Assembly: GCA_965237965.1 (NCBI GenBank)
Contig: CBDEGT010000002.1
Span: 620,001 to 684,000, forward strand
Source of the DNA: UBA2988 sp965237965
GTDB lineage: Bacteria; Gemmatimonadota; Gemmatimonadetes; Longimicrobiales; Gaopeijiaceae
Direction: 5' to 3'
Length of the DNA stretch: 64,000 nucleotides
Position 1 is the first letter of the stretch. Each line of letters begins with the position of its first letter. Of the stretch, positions 42,263 to 50,961 are shown piece after piece. The position numbers were made by a program, and so were the translations under genes. Below the pieces are notes generated by a model. The model did not search any database, was not told the origin of the DNA, and worked only from the letters and a program-made list of their open reading frames with translations.

Positions 42263-43843
42263 TCAGGTCATGCCGTCTCCTGCCTCCGGCGCCAGCAACT
42301 CAGCCCTGGGGAACAGCGGCGCTCCCTTTCTGACCCGATTCCCGGCCAGCCGGGTCGTCGCCGCATCTGCCAGCGTTGGCACTTCCGAGAGGCCGAGCCG
42401 GGAGGCGAGCTCACGCATCTTCTCCGGGCACACCGGCTGGAACAGCGCGCTCAGGACTGCCAGTACGCGGGCCAGTGTGGCGAGCGTCTCGTCCAACTCG
42501 GTTGCGCGCGCGGGATCCTTGGCCTGAGCCCACGGCTCGCGCTCCTCCACGTAGCCGTTCCCGCGGCGCGCCAGCTCCATTGCGGACGCGAGCGCGTCGT
42601 GCAGCCGGTAGCCTCCCACGGCGGTGCCTACACTTTCGAGCGTCGCGGCCACCTCGTCGGCCATGCCCGTTCCGGGAGTGTCCGGCACGTGACCATCGCG
42701 GAATTTCTCGGTCATTCCAAGCGCTCGGCTTGCCAGGTTGCCGAACACGTTGGCGAGCTCATCGTAGCGGGTGAGGAAGCGCTCCACGGTGAACGACGCG
42801 TCCTGCCCGGTCGGCATCTCACGAATCAGGTACCAACGCACGGCATCCGTCCCGAACCGCCCTCGGAGCTCGAGCGGGTCCACCACGTTGCCCAGCGACT
42901 TGGACATCTTCTGCTCACCGGTGAGCCACCACCCGTGGGAGAGCACGCTCCTCGGGAGCGGTAGCCCCGCGCCCATCAGCAGGGTTGGCCAGTACACGGC
43001 GTGTGTGGTCAGGATGTCCTTCCCGATCAGGTGCACGTCCGCCGGCCACCAGGACGCACTTGTGTCGTCGAACCCCTGCTCCTCGGGCGGACGAGTCGGA
43101 TCGACGGCGCCCGACGCGGTCACGTAGTTGATGAGCGCGTCCACCCAGACGTAGGCCACGTGCCCGTCGTCCCACGGTAGCGGGATGCCCCAGGGCAAGC
43201 GGGACTTCGGGCGGGAAATCGAGAGGTCCCCGAGCGGTTGGGCCAGGAAGCCCAAGACCTCGTTGCGTCGGACCTCGGGCCAGATCCAGCTTGGATGGTC
43301 TTCGATGTACCGGATTAACCGTTCCCGGTACGTGCTCATGCGGAAGAAGTAGTTCTTCTCCTCAATCTCTCGCGTGGGACGGGCGCAGTCGGGGCAAGCT
43401 CGCTGGGGACCGAGCTCCTTCTCCGTCCAGTAGCGCTCCTCGTGCACGCAGTACCATCCACGGTAGGTGCCCTCGTAGACCTCGCCTCGATCCATGAGCC
43501 GCTGGAGGAACGCGGAGACGACGGCCACGTGGTCGCCCTCGGTGGTGCGGATGAAGCGATCGAATGAAATGTCGAGCTCCTGCCACGCGGCCCTGAAGCT
43601 CGCAGCCATCCGGTCGCAGAGGGCGAGCGGGGTGATCCCGCGTCGGTTCGCCTCCTCGTAGATCTTCTGGCCGTGCTCGTCGGTGCCGGTCAGGAAGAAG
43701 ACCTCGACAGCCTCCTGTCTCCAGAAGCGGGCGAGGACGTCGGCCAGGATGGTGGTGTACGCGTGCCCGATGTGGGGGTCTCCGGAGGCGTAGTAGATGG
43801 GCGTGGTGAGATAGCGGCGTCGAAGCCGTGAATCCGAACTCAC
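42263..43843 (-). CDS. metG: Methionyl-tRNA synthetase
   Basis: 526 residues. A class Ia synthetase with TTPIYYASGDPHIGHAYTT (HIGH), one zinc knuckle (CVHEERYW...ACPDCARP), VDALINYVTASG, and GEQKMSKSLGNVVDP (KMSKS near residue 313). The C-terminal anticodon-binding helices are present, but the dimerising tRNA-binding (Arc1/EMAP-like) domain is absent, so it is the short monomeric type. The ATG overlaps the ricT stop as ATGA. Confidence 0.96.
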   Translation of the reverse strand: MSSDSRLRRRYLTTPIYYASGDPHIGHAYTTILADVLARFWRQEAVEVFFLTGTDEHGQKIYEEANRRGITPLALCDRMAASFRAAWQELDISFDRFIRTTEGDHVAVVSAFLQRLMDRGEVYEGTYRGWYCVHEERYWTEKELGPQRACPDCARPTREIEEKNYFFRMSTYRERLIRYIEDHPSWIWPEVRRNEVLGFLAQPLGDLSISRPKSRLPWGIPLPWDDGHVAYVWVDALINYVTASGAVDPTRPPEEQGFDDTSASWWPADVHLIGKDILTTHAVYWPTLLMGAGLPLPRSVLSHGWWLTGEQKMSKSLGNVVDPLELRGRFGTDAVRWYLIREMPTGQDASFTVERFLTRYDELANVFGNLASRALGMTEKFRDGHVPDTPGTGMADEVAATLESVGTAVGGYRLHDALASAMELARRGNGYVEEREPWAQAKDPARATELDETLATLARVLAVLSALFQPVCPEKMRELASRLGLSEVPTLADAATTRLAGNRVRKGAPLFPRAELLAPEAGDGMT

Positions 43844-44736
43844 CGCGACGCGTCCCCGCCCTTTGGCCGCGTTTCCTCGGTGCGCGCCTCTCCGGAGCCA
43901 GTCACGGTCGAGACCTCGCCCTTCAGTGATTCGAGGGCGATCGTGCGCCGTGTGCCCTCGCCGTCGCGCAGGGTCACCGTGTCATGCCAGATGTCGACGG
44001 CCACGACGCGCTCTTCGCCCCGGTTGGTGCGCAGGCTCTTGCCCTCACGCGGAAATCGACGGCGGGCCTCGACATAGGTGCGATGCTCGTACATGAGACA
44101 GCACATGAGGCGGCCGCAGCAGCCGGAGATCGGGGCTGGATTCAGCGAGAGACGCTGGTCCTTGGCAAGCTGAAGGCTCACCGGCTTGAGCTCGGGAAGC
44201 CAGGTGGAGCAGCACAGCTCCCGCCCGCATCGTCCCACTCCTCCCAGCAGGGCGGCCTCGTCACGCACGCCGATTTGCTTGAGCTCGATGCGCGTGCGGA
44301 AGGTGCGGGCCAGATCGCGCACAAGCTCGCGGAAGTCGACCCGACGCTCGGCCGTGAAGTAGATGATCAACTTGTTGCGGTCAAACTGCCACTCGGCCTC
44401 GGTCACTTTCATCTTGAGGCTGTGCTTGGCGACCAGATTGCGAGTCTCCGTGCGGACGCGCTGCTCGTCGCTGCGCAGCGCCTGGACGCGCCCGACCTCT
44501 TCCGTGCGTGCGGAGCGTAACACGCGCTTCTCGGGCACGGGCGTCGCGCACCCTCCGGACGAGGAGCACTTACGCTCGGCGATGGTGCCCAGGGCCGTCA
44601 CCTTGCCCAGGTCCCTTCCGCGGTCGGCTTCCACGATGACATGGTGGCCGGGAGCGAGATCGAGCGCCCCGTACGTGAAGTAGTCCTTGCGGGTCCCCTT
44701 GAAGCGGACTTCCGCGAATCCTGGGCTGGCGGCCAT
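43840..44736 (-). CDS. ricT: PSP1-domain protein, RicT/YaaT family
   Basis: 298 residues. The PSP1 domain contains CGRELCCSTWLPELKPVSLQLAK and ISGCCGRLMCCLMYEH, with the paired Cys that bind [4Fe-4S] clusters in the Bacillus RicAFT complex, where it affects RNA processing and phosphorelay. An extra Cys cluster (KCSSSGGC) lies near residue 60. The N-terminal VRFKGTRKDYF segment is typical. Coupled to metG by a 4-bp overlap, a pairing found in other phyla. Confidence 0.9.
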   Translation of the reverse strand: MAASPGFAEVRFKGTRKDYFTYGALDLAPGHHVIVEADRGRDLGKVTALGTIAERKCSSSGGCATPVPEKRVLRSARTEEVGRVQALRSDEQRVRTETRNLVAKHSLKMKVTEAEWQFDRNKLIIYFTAERRVDFRELVRDLARTFRTRIELKQIGVRDEAALLGGVGRCGRELCCSTWLPELKPVSLQLAKDQRLSLNPAPISGCCGRLMCCLMYEHRTYVEARRRFPREGKSLRTNRGEERVVAVDIWHDTVTLRDGEGTRRTIALESLKGEVSTVTGSGEARTEETRPKGGDASR

Positions 44737-44792
44737 TCGATCTATAGTCCTTCACGCCGAAATCGGCGTCGTTCACGACTGTCCCAGTCGCT

Positions 44793-45794
44793 TCACGCGC
44801 CCGCGGGGACCTCCCCTCGAGCGTGCTCAACGACGTCTTCGCGCCACGCTCCCACTTCCTCGAACTTGGCCCGCCTCCGGTCGATCAGCTCCTCCGTGGT
44901 GTGGGCGTGCAGCTCGCCCAGGTGACGGATCAGCGATTCCCCGAGAGACGTCGCCGTCGTGTCCCAGTCCTGATGCGCGCCACCCGGTGGCTCGCGTATC
45001 ACCTCGTCCGCTATGCCCAGCTCGACGAGGTCGCGAGACGTCATGCGGAGGGCCTTTGCGGCGCGGTTGCGGTGTTCGGCCGAGCGCCACAGGATCGCGG
45101 CGCACCCCTCGGGCGATATCACCGAGTAGACCGAGTGCTCGAGCATCAGGATACGGTCGGTCACGCCGAGCGCGAGCGCTCCGCCCGAACCGCCCTCGCC
45201 GATGATCACCGAGATCAGAGGCGTTCGGAGACGCGCCATCTCGCGCAGGTTCATGGCGATGGCTTCGGCCTGGCCGCGCTCCTCTGCGCCGATGCCCGGA
45301 TACGCTCCTGGAGTGTCGATCAGCGTGACCACTGGCCGGCCGAACTTCTCGGCTTGACGCATCAGCCGGAGAGCTTTCCGGTAACCCTCCGGATGGGGCA
45401 TTCCGAAATTGCGACGCAGGTTCTCCTTCATGTCGCGACCCTTCTGATGACCGATTACCATCACGGTGTGACCGTCCAGGCGGGCCCATCCTCCTACGAT
45501 TGCCTCGTCGTCGCGGTAGCCGCGGTCGCCATGCAGCTCGACCCAGTCCGTGAAACAGCGCTCCACGTAGTCGAGCGTGTAGGGTCGGCGGGGGTGACGC
45601 GCTACCTGGACCTGCTCGATGGGCTCGAGATCGCTGTACGTCTCGTCCCGTAGCTCATCCAGCCTCTCGCGCAGCACGTCGATCTCGTCGCTCATGTCCA
45701 TCCCCTTCCGATCGGCCAGCTCGAGCAGGTTTCTGATGCGCTCCTCGATCTCGGCAATATTGCGCTCGAATTCCAGATGTGAAGAGGCGACCAC
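44793..45794 (-). CDS. accA: Acetyl-CoA carboxylase, carboxyltransferase subunit alpha
   Basis: 333 residues. LEFERNIAEIEERIRNLLELA opens the family, then HPRRPYTLDYVERCF, ELHGDRGYRDDEAIVGG, GHQKGRDMKENLRRNFG, VVTLIDTPGAYPGIGAEERGQ and IGEGGSGGALALGV. It transfers carboxyl from biotin to acetyl-CoA together with AccD, which is not in the window. GTG 45794 is preceded at 6 bases by GGGAGG and is preferred to the longer open frame from 45911. Confidence 0.95.
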   Translation of the reverse strand: MVASSHLEFERNIAEIEERIRNLLELADRKGMDMSDEIDVLRERLDELRDETYSDLEPIEQVQVARHPRRPYTLDYVERCFTDWVELHGDRGYRDDEAIVGGWARLDGHTVMVIGHQKGRDMKENLRRNFGMPHPEGYRKALRLMRQAEKFGRPVVTLIDTPGAYPGIGAEERGQAEAIAMNLREMARLRTPLISVIIGEGGSGGALALGVTDRILMLEHSVYSVISPEGCAAILWRSAEHRNRAAKALRMTSRDLVELGIADEVIREPPGGAHQDWDTTATSLGESLIRHLGELHAHTTEELIDRRRAKFEEVGAWREDVVEHARGEVPAGA

Positions 45795-45929
45795 GAAGAC
45801 CCTCCCGGGTGGACGATTCACTCTATAGTAACGGCCGGCCGGCCGGGTGGCGAAGCGGATCGAGCCGGGTGGCCCCGCCGCCTCGTGCGCCCCGTTCCCC
45901 GGAGTTCGCACGAGCGGGCCCGGACGGGC

Positions 45930-46934
45930 TCACGCCGGTGCCTTGCCCTGATCCCGGAGTACCTCGAACGCTTCGGCGCGACCGAACTGGAGGTGGCGGC
46001 CCCAATGCCTGGCCACAGCTTCTGCGTAGCCCGTCTCGAGATCTGGGCGCCCGTGGTCGCGGTACGCGGTGAGCACCTCGAGCTTGCGATCGAGATGAGC
46101 CGCGATGTCGACGAAAAGGGTAGGGCGGAATTCGAGTGTCGCGGTAGCGGTTTCGTATGCGTGGACGGTGGGAACGTCCGCGACGAGCGCGCGCGAGATC
46201 CGGTGCGCCTCGCGCCGATCCACGTTGTCGTCCGCCAGCGATGGGATCAGGACGGTGTGGGGCTCCATCTCGTGCACGATCCGCTCCAGCAGCATCTCGT
46301 GCTCGGTCGGGTTCTCCGCTGGACTCACCGAAGAATCGGGGATGATGACGCGCGCCCCCAACAGCTCGGCGCCCCGGCGCTCAGCCTCGGCTCCTGGGCT
46401 GCCGTCGCGCGATTGGCTCCTGAGAGGTAGCAGCAGCACCTCATCCCCGCGTTCTCGGGAGGCGATTAGTGTACCGCCGCATCCGCCTTCGACATCGCCG
46501 GGAAGCGCGCCGATCGCGAGCACTGCCGGCGGCTTGGGTGCGCTCGGCCCTCCTGCCAGAAGCTCGGCCACGCGTTTCAGCAGCTCTTCCCGGTCGAGCG
46601 GCTTCGTGAGGACGTGGTTGGCTCCTGCTCGATACGCGTGCTCGACGTAGTGATCGGCCGTGTATCCGGTGGTCGTCAGCACCGGCACGGAGGGCCGGGC
46701 GCTCTTGATCATCCGGATCAGGTCATAGCCATCGATCCCCGGCAGGTTGAGGTCGGTGATGACGAGGTCGAACTCCCGTTCCTTGAAGAGGCGAGCTGCC
46801 TGATCCCCGTCCTGCGAGTGCGTGATCTGATACGGACCGCCCCTCTCGAGAAGGGCGCGCAGCAGGAAGACCTCCTCGATCGAGTCCTCCACCAGCAGGA
46901 TCTGGATCTTCGCGTTGGGTGGGCGTGAGCTCAT
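45930..46934 (-). CDS. Receiver domain fused to a degenerate PIG-L/LmbE deacetylase-like domain
   Basis: 334 residues. The N-terminal CheY-like receiver (about residues 8-128) has LLVEDS, the phospho-acceptor Asp in LVITDLNLPGIDGYDL, TTTGYTAD and the switch Lys in VLTKPLD. After a Pro-rich linker the rest looks like a PIG-L N-acetylglucosaminyl deacetylase. Its metal motif AHPDD is ALPGD here, so the first zinc His and one Asp are lost; VEGGCGGTLIASRERGDEV and PSLADDNVDRREAHRI remain recognisable. It could be an inactive, phosphorylation-controlled binding protein. Orphan: no histidine kinase is adjacent. Confidence 0.8.
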   Translation of the reverse strand: MSSRPPNAKIQILLVEDSIEEVFLLRALLERGGPYQITHSQDGDQAARLFKEREFDLVITDLNLPGIDGYDLIRMIKSARPSVPVLTTTGYTADHYVEHAYRAGANHVLTKPLDREELLKRVAELLAGGPSAPKPPAVLAIGALPGDVEGGCGGTLIASRERGDEVLLLPLRSQSRDGSPGAEAERRGAELLGARVIIPDSSVSPAENPTEHEMLLERIVHEMEPHTVLIPSLADDNVDRREAHRISRALVADVPTVHAYETATATLEFRPTLFVDIAAHLDRKLEVLTAYRDHGRPDLETGYAEAVARHWGRHLQFGRAEAFEVLRDQGKAPA

Positions 46935-47168
46935 GGGATCTGGACGCGTAGCGTGGAGAAGGGGTGGACGGCGCCCGGCCCCTCGCCGGCGCTCTCAGAG
47001 GGGCCGGGGAGATTCGCGGAGGTGCCGCGCGGGCGCAACGGCCGGTGCGATGACCGGGCAACTCCGGACGACGTCCGGCGCTGCGGCCGGACCGGGCCTG
47101 GCGACCCCACCAGGCCGCGGTTAGCGTGGCGCTGTAAGGCCCTCCGCGCCCCTCCAGCCCTCCGACCC

Positions 47169-48401
47169 GTGAACCGGAAGCACGTCGCCGCCTGGGCGCT
47201 CTATGACTTCGCGGGGTCCATCTATTCGGCGGTGATCGCGACCGCGGTGTTCAGCGTCTATTTCGCGGACGTGATCGTGGGCGATGCAGCTGGCGTGCGC
47301 GGCGACGTGGTGTGGGGCTGGGTTGGCTCTTTGTCGGTTGCGCTGGTGGCGCTCTCGTCACCCCTGCTGGGTTCGATCGCCGACCGCGCCGGCGTGCGCA
47401 AGCCTCTGTTTGTGGTCTACACCGTGGTGGGGATCGCGGCGGTGGCGGGTTTCACGCTGCTGGAGCCCGGCATGGTGTGGGTGGGCTTCGCGCTGGCGGT
47501 TTTGGCGAACGTCGCGTTCGAGGGTGGCGTGGTCTTCTACAACGCCTGGCTCCCCGACATCGCGCCGAAGACTCACCATGGACGGATCTCCGGTCTGGGC
47601 TACGGCCTCGGTTACGCGGGATCCGCGGCGGGGCTGATCGCGTCGATCCCACTGGCGCTTGCCGGGCGCTTCGATCTGCTCTGGCTGATCGTGGCTGGCT
47701 GGTGGCTGCTGTTCAGCCTGCCTGCGTTCTTCGTGCTGCCTTCGGCGCCCGGGCTGGGCGAGAGCGTGGGCCAGGCCACGGTGCGCGGGCTCATTCACTT
47801 CCGTCGGATCGCGGGCGAGGTGTTTGCGCAGCGCGACCTGCGTCGTTTTCTGCTCGCATACTTCTTCTACATAGACGGTGTGCTCACCGTCATCTGGTTC
47901 GCGGCGCTCTTCGCGGACCAGACGCTCGGATTTGGCCAGATCGAGCGGATCGTCCTCTTCCTCGTGGTCCAGTTCTCGGCGCTGGTGGGGGCGTTTGCGC
48001 TGGCTCGCCCGGCCGACACGCTCGGTCCCAAGCGTGTGATCAGCGGGCTGCTCGTCTTGTGGACAGCCGTGGCGGTAAGCGCGTACTTCGTAACTTCGAA
48101 GCCGGTGTTTTTCGTGATCGCGGTGATCGCGGGCACCGGGTTGGGGTCGATCCAGGCTACGAGCCGGAGCTTCATGGCGGCGCTGATTCCGGACGGAAAG
48201 GAGGCTGAGATGTTCGGCTTCTACGCCTTCTGCGGGAAGTCTTCGTCGATTCTGGGGCCGCTCGTGTTCAGTACCGTATCCCAATTGAGCGGCGGCAATC
48301 AGCGCTTCGCGGTCGTGGCGATTGCCGGGTTCTTCGTGATCGGGGGGCTGCTGCTGCAGCGGGTGCGCGATCCGGTGGTCGGCGATGCGGAGGAGTCATG
48401 A
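47169..48401 (+). CDS. MFS transporter of the UMF1/Atg22 type
   Basis: About 410 residues and 12 membrane helices. The first helix ALYDFAGSIYSAVIATAVFSVYF and the NAWLPDIAPKTHHGRISGLGYGLGYAGSA loop are hallmarks of the Atg22-like family; FYAFCGKSSSILGPLVFS precedes the last helices. Substrates are probably small organic solutes such as amino acids. GTG 47169 lies right before the first helix; the frame is open further upstream, but that stretch looks non-coding. The stop overlaps the CNB gene start. Confidence 0.88.
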   Translation: MNRKHVAAWALYDFAGSIYSAVIATAVFSVYFADVIVGDAAGVRGDVVWGWVGSLSVALVALSSPLLGSIADRAGVRKPLFVVYTVVGIAAVAGFTLLEPGMVWVGFALAVLANVAFEGGVVFYNAWLPDIAPKTHHGRISGLGYGLGYAGSAAGLIASIPLALAGRFDLLWLIVAGWWLLFSLPAFFVLPSAPGLGESVGQATVRGLIHFRRIAGEVFAQRDLRRFLLAYFFYIDGVLTVIWFAALFADQTLGFGQIERIVLFLVVQFSALVGAFALARPADTLGPKRVISGLLVLWTAVAVSAYFVTSKPVFFVIAVIAGTGLGSIQATSRSFMAALIPDGKEAEMFGFYAFCGKSSSILGPLVFSTVSQLSGGNQRFAVVAIAGFFVIGGLLLQRVRDPVVGDAEES

Positions 48402-48665
48402 ACCCACCTGAGAACGTCGTGGTCCGGGAGCAGGTCGGCGCGGTGTCCGCGGGGGAGTCGATCGGCGATGTCTCGATGCTGACGGGTGGGCAGCACACCG
48501 CGACGGCGGTCGCCGTCGCGGACACGACGATCGTGGCTTTCGATGGCGCCCGGCGCGATGCGCCGTCGCCCCGACATCGGCCTGGTCCTCTATCGTAATC
48601 TCGCGCGGGGGCTCGGTGACAAGCTGCGTCGCGTCGACAAGTCTCTGGTTGACCGCTCGATCTGA
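48398..48665 (+). pseudogene. Cyclic-nucleotide-binding domain protein, truncated and frameshifted
   Basis: ATG 48398 overlaps the MFS stop (ATGA). The frame reads ESIGDVSMLTGGQHTATAVAVADTTIVAFDG, the phosphate-binding-cassette part of a CNB domain. It then leaves register near 48555 (one extra base in GGCGCGATG); the next frame gives MRRRPDIGLVLYRNLARGLGDKLRRVDKSL and stops at 48665. Even when joined, the first beta strands of the domain are missing, so it may be a relic rather than only a sequencing error. Confidence 0.65.
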
Positions 48666-48729
48666 GTTCGTGTGATGTGATGTCTACGATTTCGGCGTTG
48701 GCCCACGCTTGCGGGGGCCGGGACATCCG

Positions 48730-49107
48730 ATGACGACCTTCTACGGACTGCTCGCCGACGTTACCGTCGTGGCGCACCTGGCGTTCGTCGTGTTCGTCGT
48801 TCTGGGCGGATCGTTTACGCTCCGCTGGCCGCGGGTTGCGTGGGTGCATCTCCCGTGTGTGGCTTGGGGAGCGTTGGTGGAGCTCACGGGGTGGGTCTGT
48901 CCTCTCACCCCCCTGGAGCAGGGACTCCGTGAGCGGGCCGACGCGGGGACCTATTCAACCTCATTCTTGGAGCACTACTTGATCCCGCTGCTCTATCCGG
49001 GGGAGCTGACGCGCGGAATTCAGGTAGGGCTCGGGGTGGGTGTGGTGGTGCTGAACGCGGTTGTCTACGGCTGGGCGTGGCGGAGGCGGCGCGACACCCA
49101 CTCATGA
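48730..49107 (+). CDS. DUF2784 membrane protein
   Basis: 125 residues with three membrane segments: LLADVTVVAHLAFVVFVVLGG, the conserved HLPCVAWGALVELTGWVCPLTPLE, and SFLEHYLIPLLYPGELTR, then a final helix VQVGLGVGVVVLNAVVY-like. This matches DUF2784 closely in length and motif order. Function unknown. Confidence 0.85.
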   Translation: MTTFYGLLADVTVVAHLAFVVFVVLGGSFTLRWPRVAWVHLPCVAWGALVELTGWVCPLTPLEQGLRERADAGTYSTSFLEHYLIPLLYPGELTRGIQVGLGVGVVVLNAVVYGWAWRRRRDTHS

Positions 49108-49152
49108 TCCGATTCCGCGATCGACGACTCCTCTCACAACCACCGGCTGCCC

Positions 49153-50643
49153 GTGCCTGTTGATACCGCGGTCCAACGGCTGAAGCGACGCCGCACCAAG
49201 ATCGTCGCGACCCTGGGGCCCGCCTCGCGCGAGCCGGAGGTGGTGCGCGCGCTGATTCGCGCAGGAGCGGACGTCTTCCGGCTCAATTTCTCACATGGAA
49301 CGCACGAGGAGCACGCCGAAACGTACCGGCGCGTTCGCGAAGCAGCCGAGGCCGAGGACCACCCGGTCGCGGTCCTGGGCGACCTGGGGGGGCCCAAGAT
49401 CCGTGCGGGTCGCTTCCGGGACGGCGGCATCGACCTGGTAAAGGGATCGTACGTAACCGTGACGATGCGGAACGTCTTGGGTGTGCCGGGCCTGATCCCG
49501 TCCCGCTACGACAGATTGGCGGCGGACGTGCGCAGGGGCGATCGGATCCTGCTCGACGACGGGCTCCTCGAGCTACGTGTAGAGGCAGTCGAGGACACCG
49601 AGATCTCCTGCCTGGTGGTCGAGGGGGGACGGCTCAAGGACCGAAAGGGCATGAACCTGCCGGCGGTCGCGATCTCGGCGCCCTCGCTCACGGAGCAGGA
49701 CCGGACCGACGCCCAGTTCGCACTCCGGCTCGGGGTCGACTTCCTCGCTCTATCCTTCGTCCGCCGCGCGCGTGACGTGCTGGAGCTCCGCAGCCTCGTC
49801 GAGGAAGCCGGAAGCGGCAGCACGGGCGTGATCGCGAAGATCGAGAAGCCTGAAGCGCTAGCCGACATTGAGGCGATCGTCGGCGCGAGCGAGGGGATCA
49901 TGGTGGCCCGCGGAGATCTCGGGGTGGAACTCCCGCCCGAGGACGTGCCGATCGCCCAGAGTCAGTTGGTGGACATGGCGCGCAGATCGGGGAAGCCGGT
50001 GATCGTCGCCACCCAGATGCTCGAGTCGATGGTGACGAACGCGCGTCCCACGCGTGCCGAGGTGAGCGACGTGTCGACCGCCGTGCGTTCGGGTGCCGAC
50101 GCGGTGATGCTTTCGGCCGAGACTGCTTCGGGCGAGCATCCCCTGCGCGCGGTGGAGATGATGGATAGGGTGGCGCGCCAAGCCGAGGGGTACATGTGGG
50201 CGCGGGGAGGCTTCAGCTCGCTCGTTCCCAGTCCGGGAGCCATGACGGCGCCGCCCCCCTCCGATCCTGAGGGGGCGGCATCCATTCGCCTCGAAGACGC
50301 AGTCGCGCGCGCGACATCGCAGCTTTCGCGCGACCTGATGGTGCGGGCGATCGTCGTGTTCACACGGAGCGGCTGGTCTGCCGGCATGGTCGCGGCCGCG
50401 CGGCCGCAAGCGCCGATCATCGCGATCTCGCAGGTCCCCGGCACGCGCCGACGAACCAACCTGCTGTGGGGGGTGGTTCCGACGCCCGGAGAGCTCGGCG
50501 ATCCCGACCGGTTACACGACGAGGCGCGCCGGGTGGCTCGGGAGACCGGACTCGCCGCCCCGGGCGAGCACATTCTTCGCGTGTGGGGCTTCCACAGCGA
50601 ACCCGAGCGAAACGTTCCCACGTTGTCGGTTCTGAAAGTGTGA
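49153..50643 (+). CDS. pyk: Pyruvate kinase
   Basis: 496 residues. TKIVATLGPASREPE, the RLNFSHGTHEEH substrate loop, LGDLGGPKIR, GVIAKIEKPEALADI with the catalytic Lys, GIMVARGDLGVELP, PVIVATQMLESM and AVMLSAETASGEHP. It converts PEP and ADP to pyruvate and ATP. The allosteric C-domain (from about 365) has a Pro/Pro/Ser-rich insert before LEDAVARATSQL. The start is GTG 49153. Confidence 0.96.
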   Translation: MPVDTAVQRLKRRRTKIVATLGPASREPEVVRALIRAGADVFRLNFSHGTHEEHAETYRRVREAAEAEDHPVAVLGDLGGPKIRAGRFRDGGIDLVKGSYVTVTMRNVLGVPGLIPSRYDRLAADVRRGDRILLDDGLLELRVEAVEDTEISCLVVEGGRLKDRKGMNLPAVAISAPSLTEQDRTDAQFALRLGVDFLALSFVRRARDVLELRSLVEEAGSGSTGVIAKIEKPEALADIEAIVGASEGIMVARGDLGVELPPEDVPIAQSQLVDMARRSGKPVIVATQMLESMVTNARPTRAEVSDVSTAVRSGADAVMLSAETASGEHPLRAVEMMDRVARQAEGYMWARGGFSSLVPSPGAMTAPPPSDPEGAASIRLEDAVARATSQLSRDLMVRAIVVFTRSGWSAGMVAAARPQAPIIAISQVPGTRRRTNLLWGVVPTPGELGDPDRLHDEARRVARETGLAAPGEHILRVWGFHSEPERNVPTLSVLKV

Positions 50644-50961
50644 GGGGGATGCCTATCTCCAGGACAGTAGCAGGTGGTGGGCAGGGCGACAGTGTGATGG
50701 TCGTGCTCGCGCGGCCCAGGCCACGTCGCCTGTGGGTCCGCAGCCATGGCAGCATTGCGGCGTCCGGTGCTCCCGGTCAGATTGGGCGCCATTCTCCCGC
50801 GGTGCCGCCTGAGCCGATGCCCTCAAGGCCAGCATCACCACCGCGCGGACCACGGCGGTTCCAGCCTCAAGAACCCAACTCTCGAACGAAGGAGAAGGTC
50901 CGCGCATGACCCGCTTCCCGATGCTCTTTCCAGCGAGCGCCGGCTCTTCGGTGCAAGGGCG
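50644..50961. other. Intergenic region upstream of frdA
   Basis: No gene, hairpin with U-run or clear promoter was recognised. The frdA frame is open from 50746, but that extension is Arg/His/Pro-rich and not fumarate-reductase-like. Confidence 0.5.
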
